Notes under the pieces: model-generated
What the model saw: the letters and a program-made list of their open reading frames with translations, nothing else
Database searches by the model: none
What the model was told of the DNA's origin: nothing
Assembly (NCBI RefSeq): GCF_023074075.1
Contig: NZ_JADPKT010000012.1
Span: 59,492-123,491 of the forward strand
From: Bradyrhizobium sp. 138
GTDB taxonomy: Bacteria > Pseudomonadota > Alphaproteobacteria > Rhizobiales > Xanthobacteraceae
Length of the DNA stretch: 64,000 nucleotides
Direction: 5' to 3'
Made by a program: the position numbers and the translations under genes
Shown: positions 16,406-24,101 of the stretch, one piece after another
Layout: each line of letters starts with the position of its first letter
Numbering within the stretch: position 1 is the stretch's first letter

Positions 16406-17029
16406 TCAGGCGAACAAGCGGATCGTCGCTGCCACGTTCTGCATGATCGCCTGCAGCTCCCAGCCATCTGCAGTAAAGCAGTGCTCGCTCTCACCGCGAC
16501 ATACAAATTCGAGCAATTGAGCAGCTTCATTGAGATCGCGCGGCTCATATTCGATGATGGCGGTTTCAGCCTGCTCAAGGGCGCGGAGCGCCTTCTGTTC
16601 TCTACGTTCGGCAGATCGTTTGCCCCTCGGGATCGATCTGGCGATTTCGTTCTCCTGGCGCGCGTACTCCTGGCGATAGCTGGCGAACCGTGCGTTGATT
16701 CCGTCGCGCTCGTCCTCCGTGGCCGCGTCCTTCAGCGCCCTTGCGTGGTCTCGATCGATCTCCTCAATCGAATTGTAGAACCAGTCACGAGGTGGAATGA
16801 CGGAAGGCTCCTCGCCTTCCGTGAGAATGGTGATGGCCTTAGTGGAGCCGCCGCGAACCCTTGGCGTTCGCTCCTGCTCGGTGGGGAATTTGGCAATTGC
16901 ATCGGATGCTGCTCTCACCTCGCGATCTGCAGCCCAAAAAGTATCGAGCAGCTGTGGAAGTGATGTCAGGGTGGGGCAGGCGAAATTGATGACGGGGATC
17001 GAGGTTTTCGTCTGATGCGCAAGTGCCAT
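16406..17029 (-). CDS. Prophage-type hypothetical protein under repressor control
   Basis: 207 aa from the ATG at 17029; the frame extends to 17080 but that part is operator sequence. The body is helical and charged (DHARALKDAATEDERDGINARF, KRSAERREQKALRALEQAETA), suggesting coiled coils, then EFVCRGESEHCFTADGWELQA. No known domain. A perfect operator palindrome sits 32 bp upstream, so it is probably repressed by the CI-like protein. Confidence 0.5.
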   Translation of the reverse strand: MALAHQTKTSIPVINFACPTLTSLPQLLDTFWAADREVRAASDAIAKFPTEQERTPRVRGGSTKAITILTEGEEPSVIPPRDWFYNSIEEIDRDHARALKDAATEDERDGINARFASYRQEYARQENEIARSIPRGKRSAERREQKALRALEQAETAIIEYEPRDLNEAAQLLEFVCRGESEHCFTADGWELQAIMQNVAATIRLFA

Positions 17030-17060
17030 TGTCACAACTCCCGGTATGAACGGGGACATC

Positions 17061-17110
17061 ATGATGGAAAAATCCATCATGTCAAGCCTAGTGACGGAAA
17101 AATCAGTCAG
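17061..17110. promoter_or_regulatory. Two repressor operators
   Basis: The site at 17061-17080 is a perfect palindrome ATGATGGAAAAATCCATCAT. A degenerate copy lies at 17091-17110 (GTGACGGAAAAATCAGTCAG). They sit between the end of the repressor gene and the start at 17029, and match the three sites at 17858-17943. Confidence 0.75.
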
Positions 17111-17877
17111 GCCGGTAATTCCCGCGTTAGTTTGACCGCTATGCCGACCAGGCGCACCATTGGCCGGTCCAGCAAATTGCCCGCTAAAAAGCGGTCCTGC
17201 TGTTTCTCAGAGATGATGATTGGCTTTGAGCTCGCGCCCTTCTCTCCAACGGTTAGGTGGAGCTCATTTCCGACAAACTGGACCTCTCGGGCAGTCGTTT
17301 CGATGCCGACGTGATCTTCAGAGTCGAATGCATGAGGAAGGTGCCGTTCGACCACGACAATCGCGCCCGTTCTAAGACTCTTCAGGGCAGCGGGCGGAAC
17401 CGCCAGCAATACATCGTTGGGCTGGACGTGGATGTGCTCCAACGTCGTGTCGTTGATAAGAAAGCCGAGTAGGTCAGCTGCTTTAAATCTCGGGTCCCGT
17501 TCCGTGAAGATAACCGGGTTGTATTTCGAATAATCGTAGTCGGTACCGCGGATCGTTCCCAGTTGGGCAATCCCAACAACCTCGACCCGATGAACATCTT
17601 CACCCTCGTTTAGCTGCTCGCCCCATTCGATAGCTGGAGCCTCGGCCAATCGCCCTGGTGGGTCCCCGGTCAGGTATGAAAGCGAGCATTCTAGGGGCTC
17701 TGTCAGTTTCCTGAGCGTATCTAAGCGAGGATTCTGTGATTTGCCTGTCAGGATGTCTTGGAGAGCCGACCGGCCGAGGCCGGCCTCAAGGGAGGCGGCG
17801 GAGGCGCTTTTCCCGAGGAGATCAAGGCGCTCCTGAATTCGTTTCGCAATTTCGCTCATGAAGGACTTATCCATCAT
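17107..17877 (-). CDS. CI/LexA-type phage repressor (HTH + S24-like)
   Basis: About 256 aa from ATGs at 17877/17874 or 17859; the frame is open far upstream but crosses operators. An N-terminal XRE-type HTH (AKRIQERLDLLGKSASAASL, then GLGRSALQDILTGKSQNP) is followed by a linker and a C-terminal peptidase-S24/LexA-like domain with HVQPNDVLLAVPP and RTGAIVVVERHLPH. The Ser/Lys catalytic pair is not obvious, so cleavage is uncertain. It should bind the five ATGAyGGA-type operators around it, giving autoregulation and control of both flanking transcripts. Confidence 0.75.
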   Translation of the reverse strand: MMDKSFMSEIAKRIQERLDLLGKSASAASLEAGLGRSALQDILTGKSQNPRLDTLRKLTEPLECSLSYLTGDPPGRLAEAPAIEWGEQLNEGEDVHRVEVVGIAQLGTIRGTDYDYSKYNPVIFTERDPRFKAADLLGFLINDTTLEHIHVQPNDVLLAVPPAALKSLRTGAIVVVERHLPHAFDSEDHVGIETTAREVQFVGNELHLTVGEKGASSKPIIISEKQQDRFLAGNLLDRPMVRLVGIAVKLTRELPA

Positions 17878-17943
17878 GAGTCTAGAAGGCGCAAAGACGG
17901 AAAAATCCATCAATCGCTTGACAATGACGGAAATATCCATCAT
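17858..17943. promoter_or_regulatory. Three operators and divergent early promoter
   Basis: Operator copies lie at 17858-17877 (ATGAAGGACTTATCCATCAT), 17894-17913 and 17924-17943 (ATGACGGAAATATCCATCAT). A TTGACA at 17918-17923 with CATAAA at 17941-17946 (17-bp spacing) makes a plus-strand promoter whose spacer is the third operator. The predicted transcription start would fall at or near the ATG at 17953, implying a leaderless or nearly leaderless mRNA. Repressor binding should block this promoter. Confidence 0.7.
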
Positions 17944-17952
17944 AAACAAAGA

Positions 17953-18414
17953 ATGGAAAAGCTGCTTCGAGGCCATCTGTTGGCACTTGCCACTCGGTAC
18001 ATAACGAGCACTGGCTGCGGACTTTCGACTCTCGCTCGCCGCTGTCGAAACGACAGCGGCTTCTTCGAGCGGCTGCAGAGGGCCGATGGATCTTTCACCG
18101 TGCGCACGTTCGATAAGGTTCAAGCTTGGTTCGATCAAAATTGGCCTGATGGATGCGACTGGCCGGGAGACGTGACCCGCCCCATTGCAGAGGCCGCTGC
18201 CCCGTCCGTTAGTGGAGAGGAAGGCCAAGGGATCGATAGTAAAGCTGGCCATGCTGGCGAACCAAATTGGCATCCCATTCCCGGAACCGAAGTATCGCAG
18301 CAACTCGAAGGACTTCTCGCTCCGTCCTCGGAGTCGGATTTGCGCGGTGCCTCAACATCATTAGTCGTTTCCTCTTCCGATCAGAAGCGGCGCCAGTGCG
18401 CCAACAAGAAGTAG
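17953..18414 (+). CDS. Cro-like HTH protein
   Basis: A 153-aa protein from the ATG at 17953. The N-terminal LLALATRYITSTGCGLSTLA and NDSGFFERLQRADGSFTVRT, then FDKVQAWFDQNWPDG, form the DNA-binding unit that rhizobial prophages place opposite their repressor. The second half is Ser/Ala-rich and probably disordered. Divergent from the CI-like gene and controlled by the operators at 17858-17943. Confidence 0.65.
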   Translation: MEKLLRGHLLALATRYITSTGCGLSTLARRCRNDSGFFERLQRADGSFTVRTFDKVQAWFDQNWPDGCDWPGDVTRPIAEAAAPSVSGEEGQGIDSKAGHAGEPNWHPIPGTEVSQQLEGLLAPSSESDLRGASTSLVVSSSDQKRRQCANKK

Positions 18415-18511
18415 TCAATCGCGGTCCGTGCCGTCGCCAAACTGAACGGTCCGCAACTAATTTGAGTGCGCCGACACATCTGCGCTCCTCCTAAACATAG
18501 GAGCATAGGTG

Positions 18512-18907
18512 ATGTCGGAAATTCGGGATAAGGCGTCTTTAGCGATGACCAGTGAGCTTGCTCTGCAAGAGGCGTCTACGCTGATCCGAGAGCTGGCGGG
18601 GAGGGGCCCCGCGGGCGAGAGCGTCAAGTCTGCTTTGCGTCGCGTAGGACGGCAACTCAAGGATTGGTCTCCCTCGCGAGTTCGTGACGTTTGGTATCAA
18701 GATTGCCGCGTGAGCATCCGAGGTGAGGAGCTCGAGCAATTGCGGGCGCTCACAAAGCGGCGCGCCCAGGACAAGGCGGATACGGATGCACTCGCAGAAT
18801 TACGAGCCAGGATCTCCCGTCTCGAAGCGCTCTTGGAGGGCTCGGATCCGTCGTTTCATGGCCCGCATCTTTCTGCGCTTGGGGAGATCCGGCGCAAAAT
18901 GGGCTGA
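18512..18907 (+). CDS. Prophage-type hypothetical protein
   Basis: A 131-aa protein (ATGATG at 18509/18512) with a GGAG upstream. The helical N-terminus contains SVKSALRRVGRQLKDWSPSR and VRDVWYQDCRVSIRGEELEQ; a coiled coil follows (DALAELRARISRLEALLEG). Similar proteins occur next to early genes of rhizobial prophages. Possibly DNA-binding; not assigned. Confidence 0.5.
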   Translation: MSEIRDKASLAMTSELALQEASTLIRELAGRGPAGESVKSALRRVGRQLKDWSPSRVRDVWYQDCRVSIRGEELEQLRALTKRRAQDKADTDALAELRARISRLEALLEGSDPSFHGPHLSALGEIRRKMG

Positions 18908-19007
18908 GTCTGCCGCTCTCTGGATTGATCCTTCACTACGGTCCGAATCCTAAGCCGAAATCGGGCGGCGAATTGTCCGCCCGGTCACATTGAATAGGAG
19001 AGTACGC

Positions 19008-19232
19008 ATGCCTACGCGAGAGGTGGGGGCGCCGGCTATTGACGCCAAAACCGTAGAAGTCCCTGATGATGCCCAATCCGTCTACGATGGGCGCCGCCAT
19101 CTTGGCTGGACTGTTCAGCGCGGCAAAGTGTTTGAGGCAATCCGATCGGACCGTATCACCCTCGGTAACTTCGATACGATTTTGAGGGCCAGGAACGCCG
19201 TTTGGTGCGGTGAGGGGGAGGCCCATGGCTGA
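19008..19232 (+). CDS. Small prophage hypothetical protein
   Basis: 74 aa from the ATG at 19008, with AGGAG eight bases upstream. It has VEVPDDAQSVYDGRRHLGWT and RITLGNFDTILRARNAV. Its end overlaps the next gene by eight bases, so it is operonic with the DUF6074-like protein. Confidence 0.5.
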   Translation: MPTREVGAPAIDAKTVEVPDDAQSVYDGRRHLGWTVQRGKVFEAIRSDRITLGNFDTILRARNAVWCGEGEAHG

Positions 19233-19473
19233 GGTCGTACCGTTTCCAATAACACGCCGGCGGACTTTCATTGCGCGCCAAGCGCAGATCGCCGCGGGTA
19301 TGAGGCAGGAAGCTGGCGAGAGGTACATCCAGCACCAGCTCAAGACGCAAGCGCAAACAATGCGTCGCAGAGGCGTTGACGAGGAAGTTATTTCGCGGGA
19401 GCTCCGCTGCATGGATGCAGCGATCCGGGCTAATCCTTTTCTATCGATGCCCACGCCCAAGGGGCGCGCATGA
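19225..19473 (+). CDS. DUF6074-like protein
   Basis: 82 aa from the ATG at 19225. The opening MAEVVPFPITRRRTFIARQA and the pattern AGERYIQHQLKTQAQTMRRR, then REL..MDAAIRA, match the small rhizobial DUF6074 group as I remember it. Short basic helical protein of the early prophage cluster. It overlaps both neighbours by a few bases, indicating translational coupling. Confidence 0.6.
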   Translation: MAEVVPFPITRRRTFIARQAQIAAGMRQEAGERYIQHQLKTQAQTMRRRGVDEEVISRELRCMDAAIRANPFLSMPTPKGRA

Positions 19474-20105
19474 GGGCGGCCATCTCTGCAGTTGACGACG
19501 GAGCCGATGCGCAGCGGCATAAGCGTAAATTCATTAAAAGGGATGGCTGCCCTGCCACCGCGTTAGTCTGGCGCGGACCTCGAGCCAAGAGCGTCGCACT
19601 CCGCAAGTGGCGAGGCGGTGTGAGCCGGGAATTCTCTGCGCAAGCGTCCTGCCTGCGCGTTGCTTGGATACTGGAGTGGCTGTTTGGGAAAGACGGCTTC
19701 GCTTTCCCGACGGACGCTTTCATTGCGCGTGAGACCGGAATGGCGCTTAAGCATGTGCAGCACGCTCTAACAGCCCTGGACCGGGGCGGAGCTATTGTTC
19801 GGGCAAGCGTCTTCATCAATGGGCGTCCGCAGAGAAGAATATGGCCCTGCTCTTTAGTGATACCCCCCGATGTCGGGGGTACCGATACCCCCAAAGAGGC
19901 ATCTGAGATACCCCCGAACTTCGGGGGACAGATATCTCAAGAAGGAAAGCGCTATGGTCAACTGCATCTGTCCAGCACAGTTCTAGAGGCCCGCAGGGCC
20001 GCACAGATCAGAGAACAACGGTCCATCGAAAGGATGCGCGGCGAAGGCGCGCAGGCCGTAGGCCCGGCGGAGCCGTATCCTGGGCCAAGACCCTTGCCCC
20101 AATGA
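19470..20105 (+). CDS. HTH replication-type phage protein
   Basis: A 211-aa protein. The middle holds a helix-turn-helix unit (FPTDAFIARETGMALKHVQH, then ALTALDRGGAIVRASVFING) typical of phage and plasmid replication initiators and of replisome organisers. After it comes a repeated I-P-P-x-x-G-G peptide motif, encoded by the iteron-like DNA at 19859-19932. The C-terminus is Arg/Glu-rich. Role inferred: replication start for the prophage-like element, with the origin inside the gene as in lambda O. Confidence 0.5.
   Translation: MRAAISAVDDGADAQRHKRKFIKRDGCPATALVWRGPRAKSVALRKWRGGVSREFSAQASCLRVAWILEWLFGKDGFAFPTDAFIARETGMALKHVQHALTALDRGGAIVRASVFINGRPQRRIWPCSLVIPPDVGGTDTPKEASEIPPNFGGQISQEGKRYGQLHLSSTVLEARRAAQIREQRSIERMRGEGAQAVGPAEPYPGPRPLPQ
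19859..19932. repeat. Iteron-like repeats: candidate origin within gene
   Basis: GATACCCCC occurs at 19859, 19884 and 19907, spaced 25 and 23 bp. The first and third each form a G/C hairpin (CCCCCGA-TG-TCGGGGG and CCCCCGAA-C-TTCGGGGG). The regular spacing and the location inside a replication-type gene suggest initiator binding sites. Confidence 0.45.
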
Positions 20106-20222
20106 CTGAAGTGTCAAGTGTTGGTGGGGAATCGTTGGGCGCCGACGGGCGTCCACGAACACTTCAAAGCCACATCTTCTAGCCCGCGACCCGACAGTCG
20201 CTCTTGGAAACTGAAAACAGCA

Positions 20223-20546
20223 ATGAAGCACTATTCGGATTGTGCTATTTACAATGAACCGGCGCTACCGCGTGGCGAGTGCGATTGCGGTGGGCTAGAG
20301 TTGGCACACGATGCGAGTCATGACACGGTCGTTTCGACGATAGCCGGGGCGCGGAGCTGCGGAGGCAACATTGGTGATGTTGGCTCCTCTGGCCTCATCC
20401 AGCCTCAGAAGCTTCCAACCGACGGGCTCATTGCTGACGCTGCCACCACTTGTCTGCCAGACGCGCATAACCGCATTTCCGTCTTGGGTGAAGCCGACGG
20501 CGTGGACCTCGACACAACGGAAGTATCCGTCGTAGCCAAGCTCTAG
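20223..20546 (+). CDS. Small Cys-rich phage-type protein (end uncertain)
   Basis: The ATG at 20223 opens MKHYSDCAIYNEPALPRGEC followed by DCGG, a Cys pattern I recognise from many short phage and rhizobial proteins. Only the first 30-35 residues look coding. Beyond about 20330 the frame runs antisense to the confident gene at 20295-20591, so the true gene is either short and broken or overlaps it tail to tail. Confidence 0.35.
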   Translation: MKHYSDCAIYNEPALPRGECDCGGLELAHDASHDTVVSTIAGARSCGGNIGDVGSSGLIQPQKLPTDGLIADAATTCLPDAHNRISVLGEADGVDLDTTEVSVVAKL

Positions 20547-20591
20547 AACGCAACCCTTCGAAAGCGCTTCACAGGCTGTTTGGACCCACAT
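20295..20591 (-). CDS. Conserved hypothetical protein
   Basis: 98 aa, strand-rich: GCVLELGYDGYFRCVEVHAV, GFTQDGNAVMRVWQTSGGS, then EPVGWKLLRLDEA and a C-terminal RRNDRVMTRIVCQL. I remember close relatives in rhizobial genomes annotated as hypothetical; the first part looks like a WYL-type strand pair. Soluble; no catalytic motif. Confidence 0.6.
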   Translation of the reverse strand: MWVQTACEALSKGCVLELGYDGYFRCVEVHAVGFTQDGNAVMRVWQTSGGSVSNEPVGWKLLRLDEARGANITNVASAAPRPGYRRNDRVMTRIVCQL

Positions 20592-20638
20592 TAGTTATAC
20601 CCGTTGCCTCTGCCTAACGACATGCGCCTCGACCACAT

Positions 20639-20965
20639 TCAGTTGCAAGTCGTGTTGATCACTTGGCCGTTGACGACGCTGGTGCAGTTGGTCTGCCGGT
20701 TGGTGGGCATTTGATACACGGGCGTTGGCTGCGCGTTGTTCTGCCGTTGCATCTCTAGATAGGCGCCCAGCGCGGCGCGCCTATTGGCCTGCCTATGGTT
20801 GTCTAGACTGACACGACATTGGATGTAAGCATCGGAGCCCGGCTTGGCGCCGTACGAATTGCATTGTGCGTCGTCCCCAGAAGCGATTTCGGCAGCCTGT
20901 TGTGCCTGGTACTCGGCACATCCAAACAGTACCAGGCTCAGCCCCGCTGCAATCCAAATGCGCAT
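20639..20965 (-). CDS. Small lipoprotein
   Basis: 108 aa with a lipobox signal peptide (IAAGLSLVLFGC). The mature part has IASGDDAQCNSYGAKPGSDA and QCRVSLDNHRQANRRAAL, then a Gln/Pro-rich segment and two late Cys residues in NCTSVVNGQVINTTCN. Widespread uncharacterised Bradyrhizobium lipoprotein type; outer-membrane or periplasmic. The 20966-21374 stretch to its right holds no gene I can support. Confidence 0.7.
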   Translation of the reverse strand: MRIWIAAGLSLVLFGCAEYQAQQAAEIASGDDAQCNSYGAKPGSDAYIQCRVSLDNHRQANRRAALGAYLEMQRQNNAQPTPVYQMPTNRQTNCTSVVNGQVINTTCN

Positions 20966-21374
20966 GGTGCCCCTCCCTCAACCGGGCCGATCCTCCGCTA
21001 CCAGCTTGCATAAAGCAAGAGGGCTGGCGAGCCGGTCAGCTTGGGCAACCGAGGAAAGCGGTACAGAAGCGCTTCTTGGCGCAATGATCCACTCTTGTTG
21101 CGTTCGGCCTCGGCGCTGGAGGAATTGAACCAGAGCATTGGCCTCTCTATATTTGCGTCATGTGCAGCACATGACGTGATGTGCCACGGAGCCCTCGATC
21201 GCGGCTTAAAGCGACGTAGTTCTGCACGTACCGCGGCCTCGTGCTCCGCCCCGCCGCTAGGGTCAAGTGCGTTTGCGCCCGCCAATTCCTCACAGCTCGG
21301 GCGAGTGAGGTCCCACAAAAATCCTAATTTGGCAGGTGCGCAGAGCACGCGTGCCAATCGTGTCTGGACCACGC

Positions 21375-21563
21375 ATGAGCCCCGAGCGAACCATCCATCT
21401 AAACATTCTTTTGCAAGTACGGGCGACTGAAAATTTGACTGCGGCGCTCGATCGCGCGGCCGGTCAACGGCTCACGTCGCGAAGCGACTACATCAGGACT
21501 GCGGTGATCGATCGCCTTCAGCGCGACGGCTTCGATCTCAACAGTTTGCCCGGAGCAGCGTGA
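21375..21563 (+). CDS. Ribbon-helix-helix protein
   Basis: 62 aa from the ATG at 21375. TIHLNILLQVRATENLTAAL forms the strand and first helix, and AAGQRLTSRSDYIRTAVIDR the second helix. Typical small RHH DNA-binding protein. Its TGA overlaps the next ATG (TGATG), so it is coupled to the small membrane protein and tailspike-like gene that follow. Confidence 0.65.
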   Translation: MSPERTIHLNILLQVRATENLTAALDRAAGQRLTSRSDYIRTAVIDRLQRDGFDLNSLPGAA

Positions 21564-21697
21564 TGCGTCGCTCCCATCGCTTTTGGCTTTTTTGGCTCGC
21601 GCTCGCTGTTGCTTCCGCAGCCGTCTTCGCCTTTGGCCTCGGCGAGAGGGGGGCGTTCGACTCGTCCTTCTCTCCGGCCTTCGAGACGGGACGCTGA
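21563..21697 (+). CDS. Small membrane protein, 44 aa
   Basis: The ATG overlaps the preceding stop. One hydrophobic helix (FWLFWLALAVASAAVFAFGL) is followed by a short polar tail, with two bases between its stop and the next ATG. The tight spacing on both sides supports it being real; function unknown. Confidence 0.5.
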   Translation: MRRSHRFWLFWLALAVASAAVFAFGLGERGAFDSSFSPAFETGR

Positions 21698-21699
21698 CA

Positions 21700-23766
21700 A
21701 TGTTCAACGCCCATCTCAGACTAGCAATCGGCTTTTGCGTCGCAGGTTCGCTGCTTCTGGCTCTGCCCGTCCAAGCCCAGAAGACCAAGGCTCAGCTCAA
21801 CACAGAAGTCGGAACGACCTTTCCCGATCAAACTTCGGGGCAGATCACGCCATCCGGCGTTCGGACGTTTCAGAACGACGTGATCAACTCGATCATGCCG
21901 ACGGCACCGGTGGGCAACAACAACTTCGCCAGCTTCGACGGCACCACGGGGCTTCTGAAAGACAGCGGAATCTCTGCCAGCAGCCAGTTCGTCGCCAATG
22001 CGAATATCATTCCCGGGGCGGCGAACACGTTCAAGGGCTCGTTGAATGGGTCTGCGACCTCCGACATCGCGCTGACTGCCTGCACGCTCACCTACCAGAT
22101 CACGAAGTGGGTAGCCGGCACTGGCTGGCAGTGCGGGCTCAACCCGGTGCTGCCGTCGCGCGCTGTAGCCGCCACGTTGAACCTCGCGGCCTTCCAGGGC
22201 ATCACCACTCAGGGCTATTACACGGCTGGTGACGGCGGCGGTGCCACCTATTATCTCCGTAATTCGTCCGTCCTTGCTTACAACATCACTCGCGTTGGCG
22301 CTTGTGCCAACGGCACCTGGCCCGGAGTGAAGTTCAATGGAGGTTCGGGCACGGGGGTCATCGCCACTGTTGTGTGCTCCGGTGGGGTTGCAACGTCGAT
22401 AACCTTGGCTGGCATCGGCTCTCAAGGCAACGGTTACGCCGTGGGGAACGTCCTTACGGCTTCGTGCGTGAATATCGGCTCCTGTGCAACCGCGCCCCAG
22501 ATAACGGTGATTTCCGTCGGCAACGGAACGCTGGTCGACGCATTCACCGCGACGTTCAGCACGGCGAATGTTGGCGCCGGCTGCACGAACGGGACCTACT
22601 ATGGCGTTCAGCCAACCGGCGGCGTGGGGGACCGCTTGCTGGGCATCGCGGTCATCACGGGGGGCACGCTCTCATCATTCACGCAAACCACGCCAGGCGG
22701 CGGTTACAAGATCGGCGACCAACTAACCCTCGGCTCCATCCCCGGCTGCACCACGGCCCCGGTCATTCAGGTTGCCACCAATACCGCGACGCTTGCCAGC
22801 TTCACGGACGGTGGCGGCAATGCTGTTCAGTACAACCCCAGCGACGTAATCAACGTCAAACAATTCGGGGCCATCGCTGACTTGGTCACGGGGACCGATC
22901 CCGATGCTACCGACAACGGCCCGGCTCTAAGGGCGGCGCTGCAATACGCTAATATCGGCAGCAGGTCAGCAGATACGCCTGGCGGCTGGAGTGGCGGCAC
23001 AGTCCTAGTTCCCCAAGGCAGCTACCTCGTTTGCAATGGTGCCGTTGTCTACAACCAGACCACTCTGACCGGCGTCGGCTTTGGTTCGTCATCCATAAAA
23101 CAGTGCAACTCTGACACCGCTGGGCAGAACTTCATTACCCTAGGCGATCCACAAAGCCGCCTGGGTAACTTCGAGAACAAGATCCGGGACATGACCCTAT
23201 TCGGCGGCTTTGGATCCGGCAGCGCCTACATGGTCTATTCGAACAACTCACAAAGCGGCGATAGTCTGGTCCATGTTGCGATCCTTGGCGTCAGTCGCGG
23301 CTGCGTGAAATACGAGATCGGATATGGGGGGCAGTCGGAGTTCGGCATCCACAGCTCGTGGTGCGTCCCTAACCCAACCTATTTCACCAGCGGCGGCCCG
23401 TCGTTAGACCTGTCCGGCAACTTCGGTTTCGTCATTGACGGCCAGACCCACATTTCAGGAGCGTCCGCAGGCGGTGCCGGCGTTCGGTTCGGCGACGGTG
23501 GCACAAACTTCGTCAACGGCCTGCACTGTGAGGGCTCGGTTACCAACTGCATCTCGATCAATGGTGCAGGCGCGTCGCCCCCGATGACCACGATTATCGG
23601 AGCGCTCGGTCCGGCGACCAACCTGATTAATATTGAGACGGGCACGCCGGCCAACTTCACGACTGTCATTAATGCGCGGCCGAGCGGCGCACCCTGTACG
23701 GTCTACAATCAAGGCACAGCAACTTGCGTCAAGACCGGCAACCAGCTCGGCTTGGCGACGTACTAA
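21700..23766 (+). CDS. Beta-helix tailspike-like protein with signal peptide
   Basis: 688 aa. A signal peptide (AIGFCVAGSLLLALPVQAQ) is followed by a region shared with phage tail proteins (KTKAQLNTEVGTTFPDQTSG, ITPSGVRTFQNDVINS). Then come Gly-rich repeats (AGIGSQGNGYAVGNVLTASC; GGGYKIGDQLTLGSIPGC) and, from about residue 385, a pectate-lyase-3-type start (INVKQFGAIADLVTG, DNGPALRAALQYA) leading into a right-handed beta-helix. Such domains bind or cut polysaccharide. A Sec signal on a tailspike-like protein is odd and suggests secretion by the host. Confidence 0.65.
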   Translation: MFNAHLRLAIGFCVAGSLLLALPVQAQKTKAQLNTEVGTTFPDQTSGQITPSGVRTFQNDVINSIMPTAPVGNNNFASFDGTTGLLKDSGISASSQFVANANIIPGAANTFKGSLNGSATSDIALTACTLTYQITKWVAGTGWQCGLNPVLPSRAVAATLNLAAFQGITTQGYYTAGDGGGATYYLRNSSVLAYNITRVGACANGTWPGVKFNGGSGTGVIATVVCSGGVATSITLAGIGSQGNGYAVGNVLTASCVNIGSCATAPQITVISVGNGTLVDAFTATFSTANVGAGCTNGTYYGVQPTGGVGDRLLGIAVITGGTLSSFTQTTPGGGYKIGDQLTLGSIPGCTTAPVIQVATNTATLASFTDGGGNAVQYNPSDVINVKQFGAIADLVTGTDPDATDNGPALRAALQYANIGSRSADTPGGWSGGTVLVPQGSYLVCNGAVVYNQTTLTGVGFGSSSIKQCNSDTAGQNFITLGDPQSRLGNFENKIRDMTLFGGFGSGSAYMVYSNNSQSGDSLVHVAILGVSRGCVKYEIGYGGQSEFGIHSSWCVPNPTYFTSGGPSLDLSGNFGFVIDGQTHISGASAGGAGVRFGDGGTNFVNGLHCEGSVTNCISINGAGASPPMTTIIGALGPATNLINIETGTPANFTTVINARPSGAPCTVYNQGTATCVKTGNQLGLATY

Positions 23767-23796
23767 CGCGGCCCAAGAGTTTGTGAAGGCTTGAAC

Positions 23797-24090
23797 ATGG
23801 CAGACTACGGACAGATTAATACGTCGCTTTGCCCGGAGGGCATGAACGCGACACTGTTTGAGCTAAGCAAGGATCTTGAGAGAGCCCACCAACCTATGGA
23901 CTTGCCGCCGCTCCAGCGAGTGATTGCGATCAATCGGCTGGCCCCGGCCACTCGTGAGTACCGGCGGCAACGCATCTTGTCTCCGGTCGCTTCAGTTGGC
24001 CAGAGCGATCGGCCTTCTGGCCACGATTCCGACGATGAGTGGAATCGCAAGGAAGACGCTCGTGAGCGTAGGCTGCGTGAGCGGCAGTAG
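23797..24090 (+). CDS. Prophage-type hypothetical protein
   Basis: 97 aa from MADYGQINTSLCPEGMNATL, with an Asp/Arg-rich tail. It lies between the tailspike-like gene and the 698-aa protein on the same strand with short gaps, so it belongs to the late structural-type cluster. No domain was recognised. Confidence 0.45.
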   Translation: MADYGQINTSLCPEGMNATLFELSKDLERAHQPMDLPPLQRVIAINRLAPATREYRRQRILSPVASVGQSDRPSGHDSDDEWNRKEDARERRLRERQ

Positions 24091-24101
24091 AGAACACGCT
24101 G

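Noticed and set aside
20998..21372. Minus-strand frame of 124 codons
   Set aside because: No signal, domain or clear codon bias; both strands are open here and neither looks coding.
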